DNA of 64,000 bases from Zhengella mangrovi. Lineage in GTDB: Bacteria; Pseudomonadota; Alphaproteobacteria; Rhizobiales; Rhizobiaceae. The number at the start of each line of letters is the position of its first letter. The stretch's first letter is position 1. The stretch lies in the NCBI RefSeq assembly GCF_002727065.1, contig NZ_PDVP01000002.1, positions 310,001 through 374,000 on the forward strand. The letters are read 5' to 3'. Both the position numbers and the translations under genes were made by a program. Below the pieces are notes generated by a model that made no database searches, was not told where the DNA came from, and saw only the letters and a program-made list of their open reading frames with translations. This document shows, piece by piece, positions 45,055 through 57,417 of this stretch.

Positions 45055-45494
45055 CGCATGACATCCGGCATTTCGGCGGCGAAGCGCACACCGGGCGGCC
45101 GGCCCGGGACCTGGGACAGGCGATGTGGCGCGGCTGGCGCTGCCGCTGCCCGAACTGCGGCGAAGGCAAGCTTTTCAAGGGCTTCACGAAGACGGTGGAT
45201 GCGTGCGCCCATTGCGGCGAGGAAATCCACCACCACCGGGCCGACGACCTGCCCGCCTACCTCGTCATCTTCATCGTCGGCCATATCGTCGTCGGCGCCT
45301 TCATGGGCGTGGAGCGGATCTATTCGCTGACCAACTGGCAGCACCTGGCGATCTGGGTGCCCCTGACCGTGCTGATGTCGATCGCCATCCTGCAGCCCGT
45401 CAAGGGGGCCGTCATCGGCCTGCAATGGGCGCTCTACATGCATGGTTTCGGTGGCGAAGACGACAAGCTCGACATCCATCCCGAACAGGACTGA
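45051..45494 (+). CDS. DUF983 membrane protein
   Basis: 147 residues. The N-terminal half has a zinc-ribbon-like CxxC pair set (RCRCPNCGEGKLFKG and CAHCGEEI), followed by two transmembrane segments (YLVIFIVGHIVVGAFMGV and IWVPLTVLMSIAILQPVKGAVIGLQWALYMHGF). This is the DUF983 pattern, function unknown, always next to rnr and the NUDIX gene in this lineage. It overlaps rnr by four bases. Confidence 0.93.
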   Translation: MTHDIRHFGGEAHTGRPARDLGQAMWRGWRCRCPNCGEGKLFKGFTKTVDACAHCGEEIHHHRADDLPAYLVIFIVGHIVVGAFMGVERIYSLTNWQHLAIWVPLTVLMSIAILQPVKGAVIGLQWALYMHGFGGEDDKLDIHPEQD

Positions 45495-45500
45495 ACAGAC

Positions 45501-46244
45501 ATGGACGGACTGACACGCGCGCAGATCGACAAGGCGGAAAACAAGGACTTCGCGCTTGGAAAAGGTCCGCTGCGTCCGCGTGACGCGGCCACGCTGCTGC
45601 TGCTCGACCGCTCGGGAAGCAAGCCGAAAGTGCTGCTCGGCAAGCGGCATCACAAGCACGCCTTCATGCCCGGCAAGTTCGTCTTCCCGGGCGGCCGGAC
45701 CGACCCGGCCGATGCCCGCGTGCCTGTTGCCGGCGATCTGCCGAGCCCGGAAGCCGACAAGCTCTTCGCCAGCACGCGCGCCCGGTTCACCCCGACGCGC
45801 GCCCGGGCCATCGCCATGTCGGCCGTGCGCGAAACCTACGAGGAAGCCGGGATCCTGATCGGCCACAGGCAGAATTATACGACGAAGGCCGCCGACTGGC
45901 AGGGGTTCTGCGCCCATGGCGTGGCCCCGTCGCTGGAAGGGCTCCGTCTCGTCGCCCGCGCCATCACCCCGCCCGGGCGCGTGCGCCGCTTCGATACGCG
46001 CTTCTTCGCCGTCTGGCGGGACAGTGCCGCGCTGGAACTGCCGGAAGGCGGCCCGACGCAGGAACTGGAAGAGCTGATGTGGCTCGATTTCGCCGACGCC
46101 GTGAAGGCCGACATCCCGATCATCACCCGCACCGTGCTCGAGGAACTCGGCAAGCGGCTGAACGCGGACCCGGAGCTTGCTCCCGGTGGACCGGTGCCCT
46201 TCTACCGCATGATCCACGGCCAGTTCCGGCGGGATGTTCTCTAG
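45501..46244 (+). CDS. NUDIX hydrolase
   Basis: 247-residue NUDIX-fold protein in which the Nudix box is split and degenerate: the conserved region reads FVFPGGRTDPADARVPVAG ... AMSAVRETYEEAGILIG, with RETYEEAG matching the central REx2EExG core. This matches the NUDT8/NUDT19-like group that acts on CoA or related substrates. The insert between the two halves is longer than in MutT. It lies 6 bp downstream of DUF983 in the topA-rnr operon. Confidence 0.92.
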   Translation: MDGLTRAQIDKAENKDFALGKGPLRPRDAATLLLLDRSGSKPKVLLGKRHHKHAFMPGKFVFPGGRTDPADARVPVAGDLPSPEADKLFASTRARFTPTRARAIAMSAVRETYEEAGILIGHRQNYTTKAADWQGFCAHGVAPSLEGLRLVARAITPPGRVRRFDTRFFAVWRDSAALELPEGGPTQELEELMWLDFADAVKADIPIITRTVLEELGKRLNADPELAPGGPVPFYRMIHGQFRRDVL

Positions 46245-46282
46245 ACCCGGGCCCTGCCCCTGAAACGGCGGAAACGACCCAC

Positions 46283-47479
46283 ATGCAGCCCGACTTCACG
46301 CATGATCTTGGGCCGGACGATGTGCAGTGGCGAGGGCTGATCGCGGCCGTGGCCTCGATCTCCGTCGTCGGCATCGCCATCGGTCTTGGCATGCCGCTGC
46401 TCTCCTTCGTTCTGGAGGCACGCGGCTTTTCGGCCGGCATGATCGGCCTGAACACGGCCGTCGCCGGCGTCGCCTCGCTGGCGGCCGCGCCCTTCGCGAC
46501 ACCTCTCGCCATCCGCTTCGGCATGGTCCCGGTCGTGCTCGCCATGCTCGCGGTCGGCGGGTTGTCGTTCAGCGGCTTCTACTTCGTCGAATCGTTCTCC
46601 GGCTGGTTCGTCCTGCGCGCGCTCCTGCATTTCGCGATCACGGTGCTGTTCATCCTGTCGGAATCCTGGATCAACCATTGCGCACCACCGGCGCGGCGCG
46701 GTTTCGTGCTCGGGCTCTATGCCACGGTGCTGTCGCTCGGCTTTGCCGCCGGGCCGTGGATTTTCGCGCAACTGGGATCCGGCGGGTTCCTGCCATTCGG
46801 CTTCACGCTGTGCCTGATCGCGCTGGCCGCCGTGCCCGTGCTCTTTGCCACGCGCGACGCCCCGGACCTCGCCGAGGAAGGCGGACTGTCCACGGGGGCC
46901 GATTTCTGGCGCTACATCGTGCTGGTGCCAACGGCAACCTTCGCCGTCTTCGTGTTCGGCGCCGTCGAGACGGGCGGCTTTGCCCTCTTCCCCGTCTACG
47001 GGCTGCGCATCGGCTACGGCGAATCGAGTGCCGCCCTTCTGCTGACCATGATCGGGCTCGGGAACGTGGTCCTGCAGATCCCCCTCGGCCTTCTCAGCGA
47101 CCGCGTCCGCGACCGCCGGGTCATCCTGCTTGTCTGCGCGGTCATCGGGCTCGCCGGCATGATCGCGCTGCCGCATGTTGCCCACGACTGGTATCTGACC
47201 GCCGGCATGCTGTTCGTCTGGGGCGGCGTGGTCGCAGGCCTTTACACCGTCGGCCTGGCGCATCTGGGCTCCATGCTGACGGGCCGCCAGCTGGTCGCGG
47301 CCAACGCGGCCTTCGTCTTCTGCTACGCGCTGGGCATGCTGCTGGGACCGGCGGCGATCGGCGCCGGCATGGAAGTCGCAGGGCCGGACGGGTTCGCCCA
47401 CGTGCTGGCCATTTTCTTTGCCGCCTACGTGGTGCTGGTGCTGGCGCGCCAGCTTTTCCGGCCACGAAAACCGGCCTGA
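46283..47479 (+). CDS. MFS transporter (YcaD-like)
   Basis: 398-residue major facilitator with 12 predicted helices. Start at 46283 (MQPDFTHDLGPDDVQWRGLIAAVASISVVGIAIG). The helix 2-3 region FATPLAIRFGMVPVV and the middle LLSDRVRDRRVILLVCAVIG (MFS motif A in the second half, G/D-x-x-x-D-R-x-x-R-R) are visible. The overall pattern, including LARGFSAGMIGLNTAVAGVASL-type start of the first half, resembles the YcaD family of unknown substrate. Last gene before rpmG on this strand. Confidence 0.9.
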   Translation: MQPDFTHDLGPDDVQWRGLIAAVASISVVGIAIGLGMPLLSFVLEARGFSAGMIGLNTAVAGVASLAAAPFATPLAIRFGMVPVVLAMLAVGGLSFSGFYFVESFSGWFVLRALLHFAITVLFILSESWINHCAPPARRGFVLGLYATVLSLGFAAGPWIFAQLGSGGFLPFGFTLCLIALAAVPVLFATRDAPDLAEEGGLSTGADFWRYIVLVPTATFAVFVFGAVETGGFALFPVYGLRIGYGESSAALLLTMIGLGNVVLQIPLGLLSDRVRDRRVILLVCAVIGLAGMIALPHVAHDWYLTAGMLFVWGGVVAGLYTVGLAHLGSMLTGRQLVAANAAFVFCYALGMLLGPAAIGAGMEVAGPDGFAHVLAIFFAAYVVLVLARQLFRPRKPA

Positions 47480-47503
47480 TCGTGCGGAGTTCACGCCTGC
47501 GGG

Positions 47504-47532
47504 CTTGACTTTCCCGCGCCGATCCGTATGTG
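47504..47532 (+). promoter_or_regulatory. rpmG promoter
   Basis: CTTGAC, 17-bp spacer, TATGTG: a strong match to the alphaproteobacterial sigma-70 consensus, predicting a start near 47539 and a leader of about 75 nt. Confidence 0.75.
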
Positions 47533-47613
47533 TCGCGCACGAACGATTGCCGCGCCGGGTCCCCGTGCCCCTGGGCATGCGGTGTTCCCGAACAAGCAAG
47601 AACGGAAAAGACC

Positions 47614-47781
47614 ATGGCCAAGGCTACCACGATCAAGATCAAGCTTCTGTCGACCGCCGACACGGGCTTCTTCTACGTCACGAAGAAGAACAGCCGCACG
47701 ATGACGGACAAGATGACGAAGCGCAAATACGACCCGATTGCGAAGAAGCACGTCGACTTCAAGGAAACCAAGATCAAGTAA
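47614..47781 (+). CDS. rpmG: 50S ribosomal protein L33
   Basis: 55-residue L33, [34 protein letters not shown] then [20 protein letters not shown]. It lacks the CxxC zinc ribbon, so it is the zinc-independent form (C-minus) regarded as suited to zinc limitation. It has its own promoter and terminator, although it follows the MFS gene on the same strand. Confidence 0.98.
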   Translation: MAKATTIKIKLLSTADTGFFYVTKKNSRTMTDKMTKRKYDPIAKKHVDFKETKIK

Positions 47782-47805
47782 TCCGGTTTCCAGCCAGACA
47801 TTCCT

Positions 47806-47836
47806 AAAAACGCCGCCCTCGCCAGGCGGCGTTTTT
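47806..47836 (+). terminator. rpmG terminator
   Basis: Twelve-bp stem AAAAACGCCGCC/GGCGGCGTTTTT with a seven-base loop; the T side serves as the U-run, and the A side makes it usable in the other direction too. Confidence 0.92.
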
Positions 47837-48164
47837 GTTTGCGCTCGCGGCACCGGCAAACTCGCGCCGGAGGACGCGAAGTCCTTCATTCAACATCTTG
47901 ATTTTCAAGGAGAATGGGGGCCGACCGGAATCTGGCAGCGGTACGAGGAGGCCACTGATCGCCAGCCCGGTCGGCCCACCCCACGGACCCAGGAGATGCG
48001 GCGGACCTGAGCTTCATGGGGTAAACATATCGCCCCACGGTTTTGGATCAGACCTACCCACAACTCGTAACGCGATTAATCGAGGGCAGGATGTTGCAAT
48101 CCTATGGAAAAATCAACCATTTCTTAACGTTGCGGCAATGCTGACTCACAGGATGGTTAAAGGT
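47837..48164. other. Intergenic region between rpmG and pleD, nothing recognised
   Basis: About 330 bp with no credible gene; the 48010-48160 part is richer in A/T than its surroundings. Frames open here lack start signals and family resemblance. Confidence 0.5.
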
Positions 48165-48187
48165 AAAAGGCCAGCCATCGTCCGGCC
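48165..48187 (-). terminator. Putative pleD terminator
   Basis: On the minus strand GGCCGG/CUGGCC forms a 6-bp stem (one G-U pair) with a seven-base loop and is followed by UUUUACCUUU, 51 bp after the pleD stop. Confidence 0.55.
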
Positions 48188-48237
48188 GGAGACCTTGATC
48201 CCGCCCGAACAAGCCGTTTCTTCATCTTTTCAACTGT

Positions 48238-49623
48238 TTAAGCGGCTTCCGAGGAAGCGTGGGCAACCACGCGGTTGCGGCCGGTATTCTTGGCCTCGTA
48301 CAGCGCCTCATCCGCCCTTTTCATGATCTGGGCGGGGTCTTCGTCGCTGCCCCGGAGCGAGGCGACGCCGATCGACACGGTGACGTCGATTTCGCGCCCG
48401 TTGCCGATCTCGAAGGCGGTGGCCTCGATCTGCGACCGGAGGCGCTCGGCGACCTTGTGGGCGATGTCGGCGGGCGTATCGGGCATGATGATGGCGAACT
48501 CCTCGCCGCCGTAGCGGCAGGCGAGATCGGCGCCGCGCACATGCCGCCGGATGCGGCGCGCGAACTCGCGGATCACGGCATCGCCTGCATCATGGCCATA
48601 GGTGTCGTTGACCAGCTTGAAGCGGTCGAGGTCCGTCATCATGATCGACAGCGGGCGGCCGCGATTGCGGGCACGTTCGAACAGGCGCTCCAGGTGCGTG
48701 TCCAGGTAGCGGCGGTTGTGCATGCCGGTCAGCGGATCGGTCACCGCCATCTCGATCGTCTGCGTGATCGACGCGCGAAGACCGTCGTTGTAGCGCTTGC
48801 GGCGGATCTGGGTCTTCAGCCGGGCCTTGAATTCCTGCGGCTCGACGGGCCGCGTCACATAGTCGTTGATGCCGATCTCGAGGCCCCGCGTGACCATTTC
48901 GTCCTGGTCGGCCTCGGCCACGAGGATGATCGGCGTGAAACGCGTGTGATCGACGGAACGCAGGTGCGAACACAGCCGCAGCGGATCGAAATCCGAAAAC
49001 AGGGTGGAGATGACGATCACGTCAAAAGGCTTGTTGACCGCGTCGAAAAAGCCGGACTGCGGGTCGCTGGCGTGGGTGACGTTGCCCATGTCGCCCAGGA
49101 CGGCCTGGAGGCGGGCTGCCGACGAGGCGCGCTCGTCGATGAGCAGGAACTCGGGCCGGCGCGCGTCTTCGGCGGCGATGCGACTGTTGAGCAGTTCATC
49201 GATGCCGATGTCGCGCGTGGTCGCTGCCCGCAGACGCAGTTCGTCTGACAGCGACTTCAGCCGGACGAGGCTCTTGACGCGGGTGATGAGCTGCAGGTCG
49301 TTGACCGGCTTGGTCAGGAAATCGTCGGCGCCGCATTGCAGCCCCTTCACCCGGTCGGCCGGCTGGTCCAGCGCGGTGACCATGACGACCGGAATCTGCG
49401 CCGTCTGCGGATCGGCCTTGAGACGGCGGCAGACCTCGAAGCCGTCGATCCCGGGCATCATGATGTCGAGCAGGATGACGTCGATCCGTTCGGCCTCCAC
49501 GAGGGCCAGAGCCTCCTCGCCATTGGCGGCGGTGAAGACCTCGAAATATTCGGCCAGGAGACGCGCTTCCAGCAGCCGCACGTTGGCGGGAATGTCATCA
49601 ACGACGAGGATGCGCGCGGTCAT
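48238..49623 (-). CDS. pleD: PleD-type response regulator diguanylate cyclase
   Basis: 461-residue REC-REC-GGDEF protein that makes c-di-GMP when phosphorylated; in Caulobacter it drives the swarmer-to-stalked change. Asp53 (LLDIMMPG) is the phosphoacceptor of the first receiver. The second receiver (about 155-270) has no acceptor Asp and serves dimerisation. The GGEEF active site is residues 372-376, and the RGAD motif (Arg363-Asp366), five residues earlier, is the inhibitory I-site, so product feedback is expected. It is 40 bp downstream of divK on the same strand, the conserved divK-pleD operon. Confidence 0.96.
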   Translation of the reverse strand: MTARILVVDDIPANVRLLEARLLAEYFEVFTAANGEEALALVEAERIDVILLDIMMPGIDGFEVCRRLKADPQTAQIPVVMVTALDQPADRVKGLQCGADDFLTKPVNDLQLITRVKSLVRLKSLSDELRLRAATTRDIGIDELLNSRIAAEDARRPEFLLIDERASSAARLQAVLGDMGNVTHASDPQSGFFDAVNKPFDVIVISTLFSDFDPLRLCSHLRSVDHTRFTPIILVAEADQDEMVTRGLEIGINDYVTRPVEPQEFKARLKTQIRRKRYNDGLRASITQTIEMAVTDPLTGMHNRRYLDTHLERLFERARNRGRPLSIMMTDLDRFKLVNDTYGHDAGDAVIREFARRIRRHVRGADLACRYGGEEFAIIMPDTPADIAHKVAERLRSQIEATAFEIGNGREIDVTVSIGVASLRGSDEDPAQIMKRADEALYEAKNTGRNRVVAHASSEAA

Positions 49624-49663
49624 GAAGACTTTCCGGTTGCCAGCAGGTCACGGACGAACGCCA

Positions 49664-50035
49664 TCAGGCGTCCCCGAGATAGGACTTGATCGTCTCGATG
49701 AACTTCGGAACCGAGATCGGCTTTGAAATGTAGGCTTCGCACCCGCCCTGGCGGATGCGTTCCTCGTCTCCCTTCATGGCGAATGCGGTGACGGCGATGA
49801 CGGGAATGACGTGCAGATCGTCGTCCTGCTTGAGCCATTTCGTGACTTCGAGGCCCGAGACCTCGGGCAACTGGATGTCCATGAGGATGAGATCGGGGCG
49901 GCCCGCGCGGGCAAGGTCCAGCGCTTCCAGACCGTTGCGGGTCTGGATCGTTTCGTAGCCGCTGGCCTCGATGAGGTCACGGAAGAGCTTCATGTTCAGC
50001 TCGTTGTCTTCGACGATCATGACCTTTTTCGCCAT
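49664..50035 (-). CDS. divK: Single-domain response regulator DivK
   Basis: 123-residue receiver with no output domain; acceptor Asp53 in [13 protein letters not shown], acidic pocket VEDNELN, Thr in [11 protein letters not shown] and Lys in YISKPISV. In alphaproteobacteria DivK, phosphorylated by DivJ and dephosphorylated by PleC, controls CtrA through DivL-CckA, and so polarity and cell-cycle progress. First gene of divK-pleD; divergent from the DUF3572 gene. I saw no TTAA-N7-TTAA CtrA box upstream. Confidence 0.96.
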   Translation of the reverse strand: MAKKVMIVEDNELNMKLFRDLIEASGYETIQTRNGLEALDLARAGRPDLILMDIQLPEVSGLEVTKWLKQDDDLHVIPVIAVTAFAMKGDEERIRQGGCEAYISKPISVPKFIETIKSYLGDA

Positions 50036-50204
50036 GCCACTCCCCTGCTCCGCAGCCGTTCGGACCGTGTTTTCGCTGTGGATGAACAGCGGTTTCAGTC
50101 CGTGACTTCATCTCATCCTAATCCAATTTGATTTACGAAAGGCAAACCGGCACGGTGAAACACGCGCGGGCTGGCCAAGCGGAACGAACGGGAACCAGAC
50201 CATC

Positions 50205-50501
50205 ATGGCACGAACGCTTTCACCGGAAGAAGCCCAGGACATGGCGATCGCGGCGCTCGGTTTCGTTGCCGGCGACGACCGCCTGCTTCCGCGCTTCCTC
50301 GCCATTTCCGGCATCGAGGCGTCGCAGATCCGGGCCGCGGCCGCCGAGCCCGGTTTCCTGGCCGGCGTGCTCGGCTTCATCCTGGCGCACGAGCCCACGC
50401 TGATGGCATTCTGCGAGGCCCGGGGCATCCGGCCGGAAACCGTCGGCGCGGCGCAGCAGGCGCTGCCGGGCGGCGACAGCCGCTACGAGGCATCGACATG
50501 A
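50205..50501 (+). CDS. DUF3572-family protein
   Basis: 98-residue all-helical small protein. Diagnostic stretches are EEAQDMAIAALGFVAGDDRLLPRFLAISG and RAAAAEPGFLAGVLGFILAHEPTLMAFCEARGI. Function unknown; always beside divK in Hyphomicrobiales. Its stop overlaps the start of the HAD-like gene (ATGA). Confidence 0.92.
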   Translation: MARTLSPEEAQDMAIAALGFVAGDDRLLPRFLAISGIEASQIRAAAAEPGFLAGVLGFILAHEPTLMAFCEARGIRPETVGAAQQALPGGDSRYEAST

Positions 50502-51151
50502 GCGACGATCCGGAGACGGTGCGCCAGATCGCGGCGCTCTCGATGGACACACGGCCGTTGCTGGTGCTTGACGTGGACGAAGTCGTGCTGGAGTTCCTCG
50601 CGCCCTTCACCCGCTACCTCGACCACCGCGGCTACGGCTTCCAGTCGGAAAGCTTCCGCCTGCACGGCAATGTCGTGGAGACGGCCACGGGGACCGCCGC
50701 CGCGGCTGACACGGTCTCCGGCCTGCTGGATGACTTCTTCGCTGCGCAGGAAGACTGGCAGACGCCGGCCGCGGGCGTGAGCGCTGCGCTGGACCGGCTT
50801 TCCGGGCTGGCCGAAATCGTGATGCTGACGGCCATGCCGCACGCACACCGCGAACGCCGGCGGACCCTGCTCGACCGTCTCGGCATCCCGTTTCCGCTGG
50901 TGACGACGGAAAAGGCGAAAGGACCGGCCGTGGCCCTGCTCGCCGGCGAGCGGACCGCACCGGTCGCCTTCGTCGATGACATTCCCCACAACCACGCATC
51001 GGTGCAGAAGCATTTTCCGCGCGCCGGCCTGTTCCATCTCATGGCGCACGAAGGCATGCGGCGGTTGCTGCCGCCGCTTCCGCCAGGCGTCGTGGAAACG
51101 CGCGACTGGGCAGATGCATCGGCGAAGCTGGCGGCGGCACTGGCAGTTTGA
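50498..51151 (+). CDS. HAD-like protein, function unknown
   Basis: 217 residues. A DxDxV motif (LLVLDVDEVVLEFLAPF) resembles the HAD nucleophile motif I, VMLTAMPHAHRERR supplies motif II (Thr), and PVAFVDDIPHNHASVQKHF looks like motif IV with two aspartates. A phosphatase of small molecules is likely, substrate unknown. It is coupled to DUF3572 by a four-base overlap. GNAT gene converges at its 3' end. Confidence 0.82.
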   Translation: MSDDPETVRQIAALSMDTRPLLVLDVDEVVLEFLAPFTRYLDHRGYGFQSESFRLHGNVVETATGTAAAADTVSGLLDDFFAAQEDWQTPAAGVSAALDRLSGLAEIVMLTAMPHAHRERRRTLLDRLGIPFPLVTTEKAKGPAVALLAGERTAPVAFVDDIPHNHASVQKHFPRAGLFHLMAHEGMRRLLPPLPPGVVETRDWADASAKLAAALAV

Positions 51152-51168
51152 GCCGGGGCAAACCGGTT

Positions 51169-51744
51169 TCACAGGGCCAGGCGGAGGAGTGGACGGCCCG
51201 GCTTTCGGCGTGCGACCTCGATAAAACCGGCCTTGAGGAAGACGCCCGTGGACCCGACGAACAACCCGGGCGACCGCGCCTGTTTTGCCCGGTCCATCGG
51301 ACAGGCCTCAAGACATCGCGCGCCGCCCGCGCGGGCATGCGCGATCGCCGCACGAACCATGGCATGCGAGAAGCCCTGTCCGCGGACTGACGACTTGAAG
51401 AAGAAGCAGGAGACGGCCCAGACTGTCCTGTCCTCTGCCGGGGCATCGGGCAACGGCGCGCAGACACGATTCGCATTGTTCCACTGCGGGACGTCGGCGC
51501 GCGGCCCCACCTGCATCCAGGCTACCGGTTCGCCGTCCAGATAGCCGAGGAGACCCGGAGCCGGCCCCTTTTTCACACGCTGAAACATGTGATCACGCCT
51601 CTGCTCGTGATTCATGGCGTTTCGCTCTTTCGGCGGAAGCCGGAAATAGGTGCACCAGCAGCCGAAGCAGGCCCCCTGCGGCCCGAAAAGTGTCGCAAGA
51701 TCATCCCAGCGATCGGGACAAAGAGGATGGATATCGAGTGTCAT
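51169..51744 (-). CDS. GNAT-family N-acetyltransferase
   Basis: 191-residue acetyltransferase with an N-terminal Cys/aromatic block (GACFGCWCTYFRLPPKERNAMNHEQRR) and the acetyl-CoA region CFFFKSSVRGQGFSHAMVRAAIAHA, then TGVFLKAGFIEVARR. This type is widespread with unknown substrate. It is divergent from dinB, and its start lies 19 bp from the dinB promoter. Confidence 0.88.
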   Translation of the reverse strand: MTLDIHPLCPDRWDDLATLFGPQGACFGCWCTYFRLPPKERNAMNHEQRRDHMFQRVKKGPAPGLLGYLDGEPVAWMQVGPRADVPQWNNANRVCAPLPDAPAEDRTVWAVSCFFFKSSVRGQGFSHAMVRAAIAHARAGGARCLEACPMDRAKQARSPGLFVGSTGVFLKAGFIEVARRKPGRPLLRLAL

Positions 51745-51762
51745 CGAGAAGCCCTCCCCATG

Positions 51763-51791
51763 CTTGCCCGGATACAGGGCAACGATATATG
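51763..51791 (+). promoter_or_regulatory. dinB promoter
   Basis: CTTGCC, 17-bp spacer, TATATG; predicted start near 51798, just before the LexA box. Confidence 0.6.
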
Positions 51792-51800
51792 ATTGCCTTT

Positions 51801-51815
51801 GTTCTGTTTACGTTC
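51801..51815 (+). promoter_or_regulatory. LexA operator of dinB
   Basis: GTTCTGTTTACGTTC is a perfect alphaproteobacterial SOS box, GTTC-N7-GTTC. It lies about 4-18 nt downstream of the predicted start and 10 bp before the dinB ATG, where bound LexA would block transcription. Confidence 0.85.
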
Positions 51816-51824
51816 TCATGAGCC

Positions 51825-53135
51825 ATGATGGTTGTCAACGATCCGGAAGCCGGTTTCTGCCGCGATTGCCTGCGCCTCCAGCGCGGTCCGGGACGGCGTT
51901 GCGAGGCCTGCGGCAGCCCGCGCCTGCTGCGCCACAAGGAACTCTACCGGCTGGCCATCGCGCATATCGACTGCGATGCATTCTATGCCTCGGTGGAGAA
52001 GCGCGACAGGCCCGAGGTCCGCGACCGCCCTGTCATCATCGGCGGCGGCAAAAGAGGAGTCGTTTCAACCGCCTGCTACATCGCGCGCATCCGCGGCGTG
52101 AAGTCGGCCATGCCGATGTTCAAGGCGCTGGAGGCCTGCCCGGACGCGGTGGTGATCAAGCCCGACATGGAGAAATACGCCCGTGTCGGCAAGGAGATCC
52201 GCGAGCGCATGCGCGCTCTGACGCCGCTCGTCGAACCGGTCTCGATCGACGAGGCCTTTCTCGACCTGACCGGAACGGAACGGCTGCACGGAGCCCCGCC
52301 GGCCATCGTGCTCGGCCGGTTCGTCCGTTCCATCGAAACCGAGATGAACCTCACCGTCTCGGTCGGCCTCTCCTACTGCAAGTACCTGGCCAAGCTGGCC
52401 TCGGACCTGCAGAAGCCGCGCGGCTTTTCCGTCATCGGCGAGGAAGAGGCCACGACGTTCCTGGCCGACAAGCCGGTGGGGATGATCTGGGGTGTCGGCA
52501 AGGCGCTGGAGGAAAGGCTGCGGGCCGACGGGATCACCCGCATCGGCCAGTTGCAGACCATGGACAAGGGCGATCTCATGGCACGCTATCATGCCATGGG
52601 CGAGCGGCTGTGGTCGCTTGCCCGCGGCGTCGACAGCCGCAAGGTGGACCCGCACCACGACATGAAGAGCATTTCCGCCGAGACGACCTTCAACGAGGAC
52701 CTGTCGCGGCTTGACGATCTCGCGCCCGTGTTGCGCGCCCTTTCGGAGAAGGTCTCCGCGCGCCTCAAGGCCGGCTCGCTTGCCGGGCGTACCGTCGTGC
52801 TGAAGCTCAAGACGGCGGATTTCCGGGCGCGGACGCGCAACCGGCAGCTGGCGGATCCGACCCGCCTTGCCGACCGCATCTTCGCCACCGGTCTCGATCT
52901 TCTGAAAAAGGAAGTGGACGGCACCCGCTTCCGGCTCATCGGCATCGGCGTGGCGGACCTCGGCTCACCGGACCGGGCCGATCCCGCCGATCTCGTCGAC
53001 ACGGGTGCCGCGAAGCGGGCCAAGGCGGAGGGCGCCATGGATGTCCTGCGGGCAAAATTCGGCGGCAAGGCGGTGGAAACCGGCTACACCTTCGGCAAGG
53101 GCAGCCGAGGCAAGCCGCAGCGGGACCAGGATTAG
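51825..53135 (+). CDS. dinB: DNA polymerase IV with N-terminal zinc-ribbon-like extension
   Basis: Y-family translesion polymerase, 436 residues. The polymerase core begins at about residue 45: [62 protein letters not shown] (catalytic acidic pair) and the helix-hairpin-helix [22 protein letters not shown]. The first 30 residues carry Cys12-x2-Cys15-x10-Cys26-x2-Cys29, a zinc-ribbon-like addition found in some rhizobial DinB proteins. Start at 51825 (a second ATG follows at once). LexA box immediately upstream. Confidence 0.96.
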   Translation: MMVVNDPEAGFCRDCLRLQRGPGRRCEACGSPRLLRHKELYRLAIAHIDCDAFYASVEKRDRPEVRDRPVIIGGGKRGVVSTACYIARIRGVKSAMPMFKALEACPDAVVIKPDMEKYARVGKEIRERMRALTPLVEPVSIDEAFLDLTGTERLHGAPPAIVLGRFVRSIETEMNLTVSVGLSYCKYLAKLASDLQKPRGFSVIGEEEATTFLADKPVGMIWGVGKALEERLRADGITRIGQLQTMDKGDLMARYHAMGERLWSLARGVDSRKVDPHHDMKSISAETTFNEDLSRLDDLAPVLRALSEKVSARLKAGSLAGRTVVLKLKTADFRARTRNRQLADPTRLADRIFATGLDLLKKEVDGTRFRLIGIGVADLGSPDRADPADLVDTGAAKRAKAEGAMDVLRAKFGGKAVETGYTFGKGSRGKPQRDQD

Positions 53136-53229
53136 GGGAATTCCGGTGACCGTGGACACCGGTCCACGGGCCTGGGCGCTGCGGTGGCTGAGCGTATCGC
53201 GACCCGCTGCCGCTTGGCCTGACACAAGG

Positions 53230-53646
53230 TCAGCAGTTCTCGCACCAGGTCTTCATCGGCAGGCCCTCGGCCATCCAGCCCCTCACCCGGGCATTGCCCG
53301 CGACGCCTCCCGTCACGTCGACCACGCCGGTCAGCCCCGCCTTTTCCAGGACGCCGGCGAGGTAGTTCGAGCGGTTGCCGGTGCGACAGATGAAGCCGAC
53401 CGCCTTGCCGGGATTGCCCGCCAGCAGGGCCTTCAGCCTTGGCACGAAATCGCCGGCCGTCATGTCGATGGGCGTCGCCTGTTCGGGGATGCCTGTCTCG
53501 GCCCACTCCCCCGGCGTGCGGATATCGACAAGGACGAGGCTGCCCTTGCCGATGGCCTCATAGGCCTGGCGCGGGGTGATCTTCTCGGCGGCGAAGGTTG
53601 CAACGGCAGAGAAAAGCAGTGCCAGAAGGGCAGTCAGAATTCGCAT
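53230..53646 (-). CDS. Secreted rhodanese-like protein
   Basis: 138-residue protein: signal peptide (ILTALLALLFSAVATFAA) and a single rhodanese domain with DIRTPGEWAETGIPEQATPI and the active-site loop ICRTGNRS, Cys87. A periplasmic sulfurtransferase or persulfide carrier is likely, substrate unknown. C-terminus has a further Cys in TWCENC, which might pair with another. Convergent with dinB, with an 8-bp hairpin (53150-53169) between them. Confidence 0.9.
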   Translation of the reverse strand: MRILTALLALLFSAVATFAAEKITPRQAYEAIGKGSLVLVDIRTPGEWAETGIPEQATPIDMTAGDFVPRLKALLAGNPGKAVGFICRTGNRSNYLAGVLEKAGLTGVVDVTGGVAGNARVRGWMAEGLPMKTWCENC

Positions 53647-53733
53647 GGACAGGCTCCCGTTGATCCGACGCGATGTGGGGTGCGGCCGGAACGGATCAAC
53701 GCGGCAAACGGGCGCATGCGCCGCCCGCCCTCG

Positions 53734-57216
<3,483 letters not shown>

Positions 57217-57349
57217 GACAGCTCTCCCTGCTTTCGAATCCCGATCTGAATGTCTCCAGTGTCGGCATCCGGACCCGTCCTGTCCAGCGCCACAAGCCGG
57301 GTTTCGGGTCAGCAGGAAAAAGTTTCCCCACCTTCGGCGTTCTCCGCGT

Positions 57350-57384
57350 TTCCGGACACCAAACCGTTGTCCGCTTTCGCTGGA
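57350..57384. repeat. Single copy of the palindromic intergenic element
   Basis: TCCGGACACCAAACCGTTGT then CCGCTTTCGCTGGA matches the core of the 55-bp array unit at about 26 of 31 positions, with the inner AAACC/TTTCG arms. It sits in the 201-bp gap between the small SOS peptide gene and dnaE. Confidence 0.75.
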
Positions 57385-57417
57385 ATCGCGCCGGGCGGGG
57401 TACGCGATACAAACGCC

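Noticed and set aside
47835-48326. Open frame in the rpmG-pleD gap
   Set aside because: Begins inside the rpmG terminator and runs into pleD; no conserved pattern.
48238-49623. Missing phosphoacceptor in PleD's second receiver as a defect
   Set aside because: This is normal for PleD; the second receiver is a dimerisation adaptor.
50178-50195. GAAC repeats upstream of the DUF3572 gene as a LexA box
   Set aside because: The half-sites that match are six bases apart, not seven.
53150-53169. CCGTGGAC/GTCCACGG hairpin between dinB and the rhodanese gene as an intrinsic terminator
   Set aside because: No U-run on either strand; listed only as a possible hairpin.
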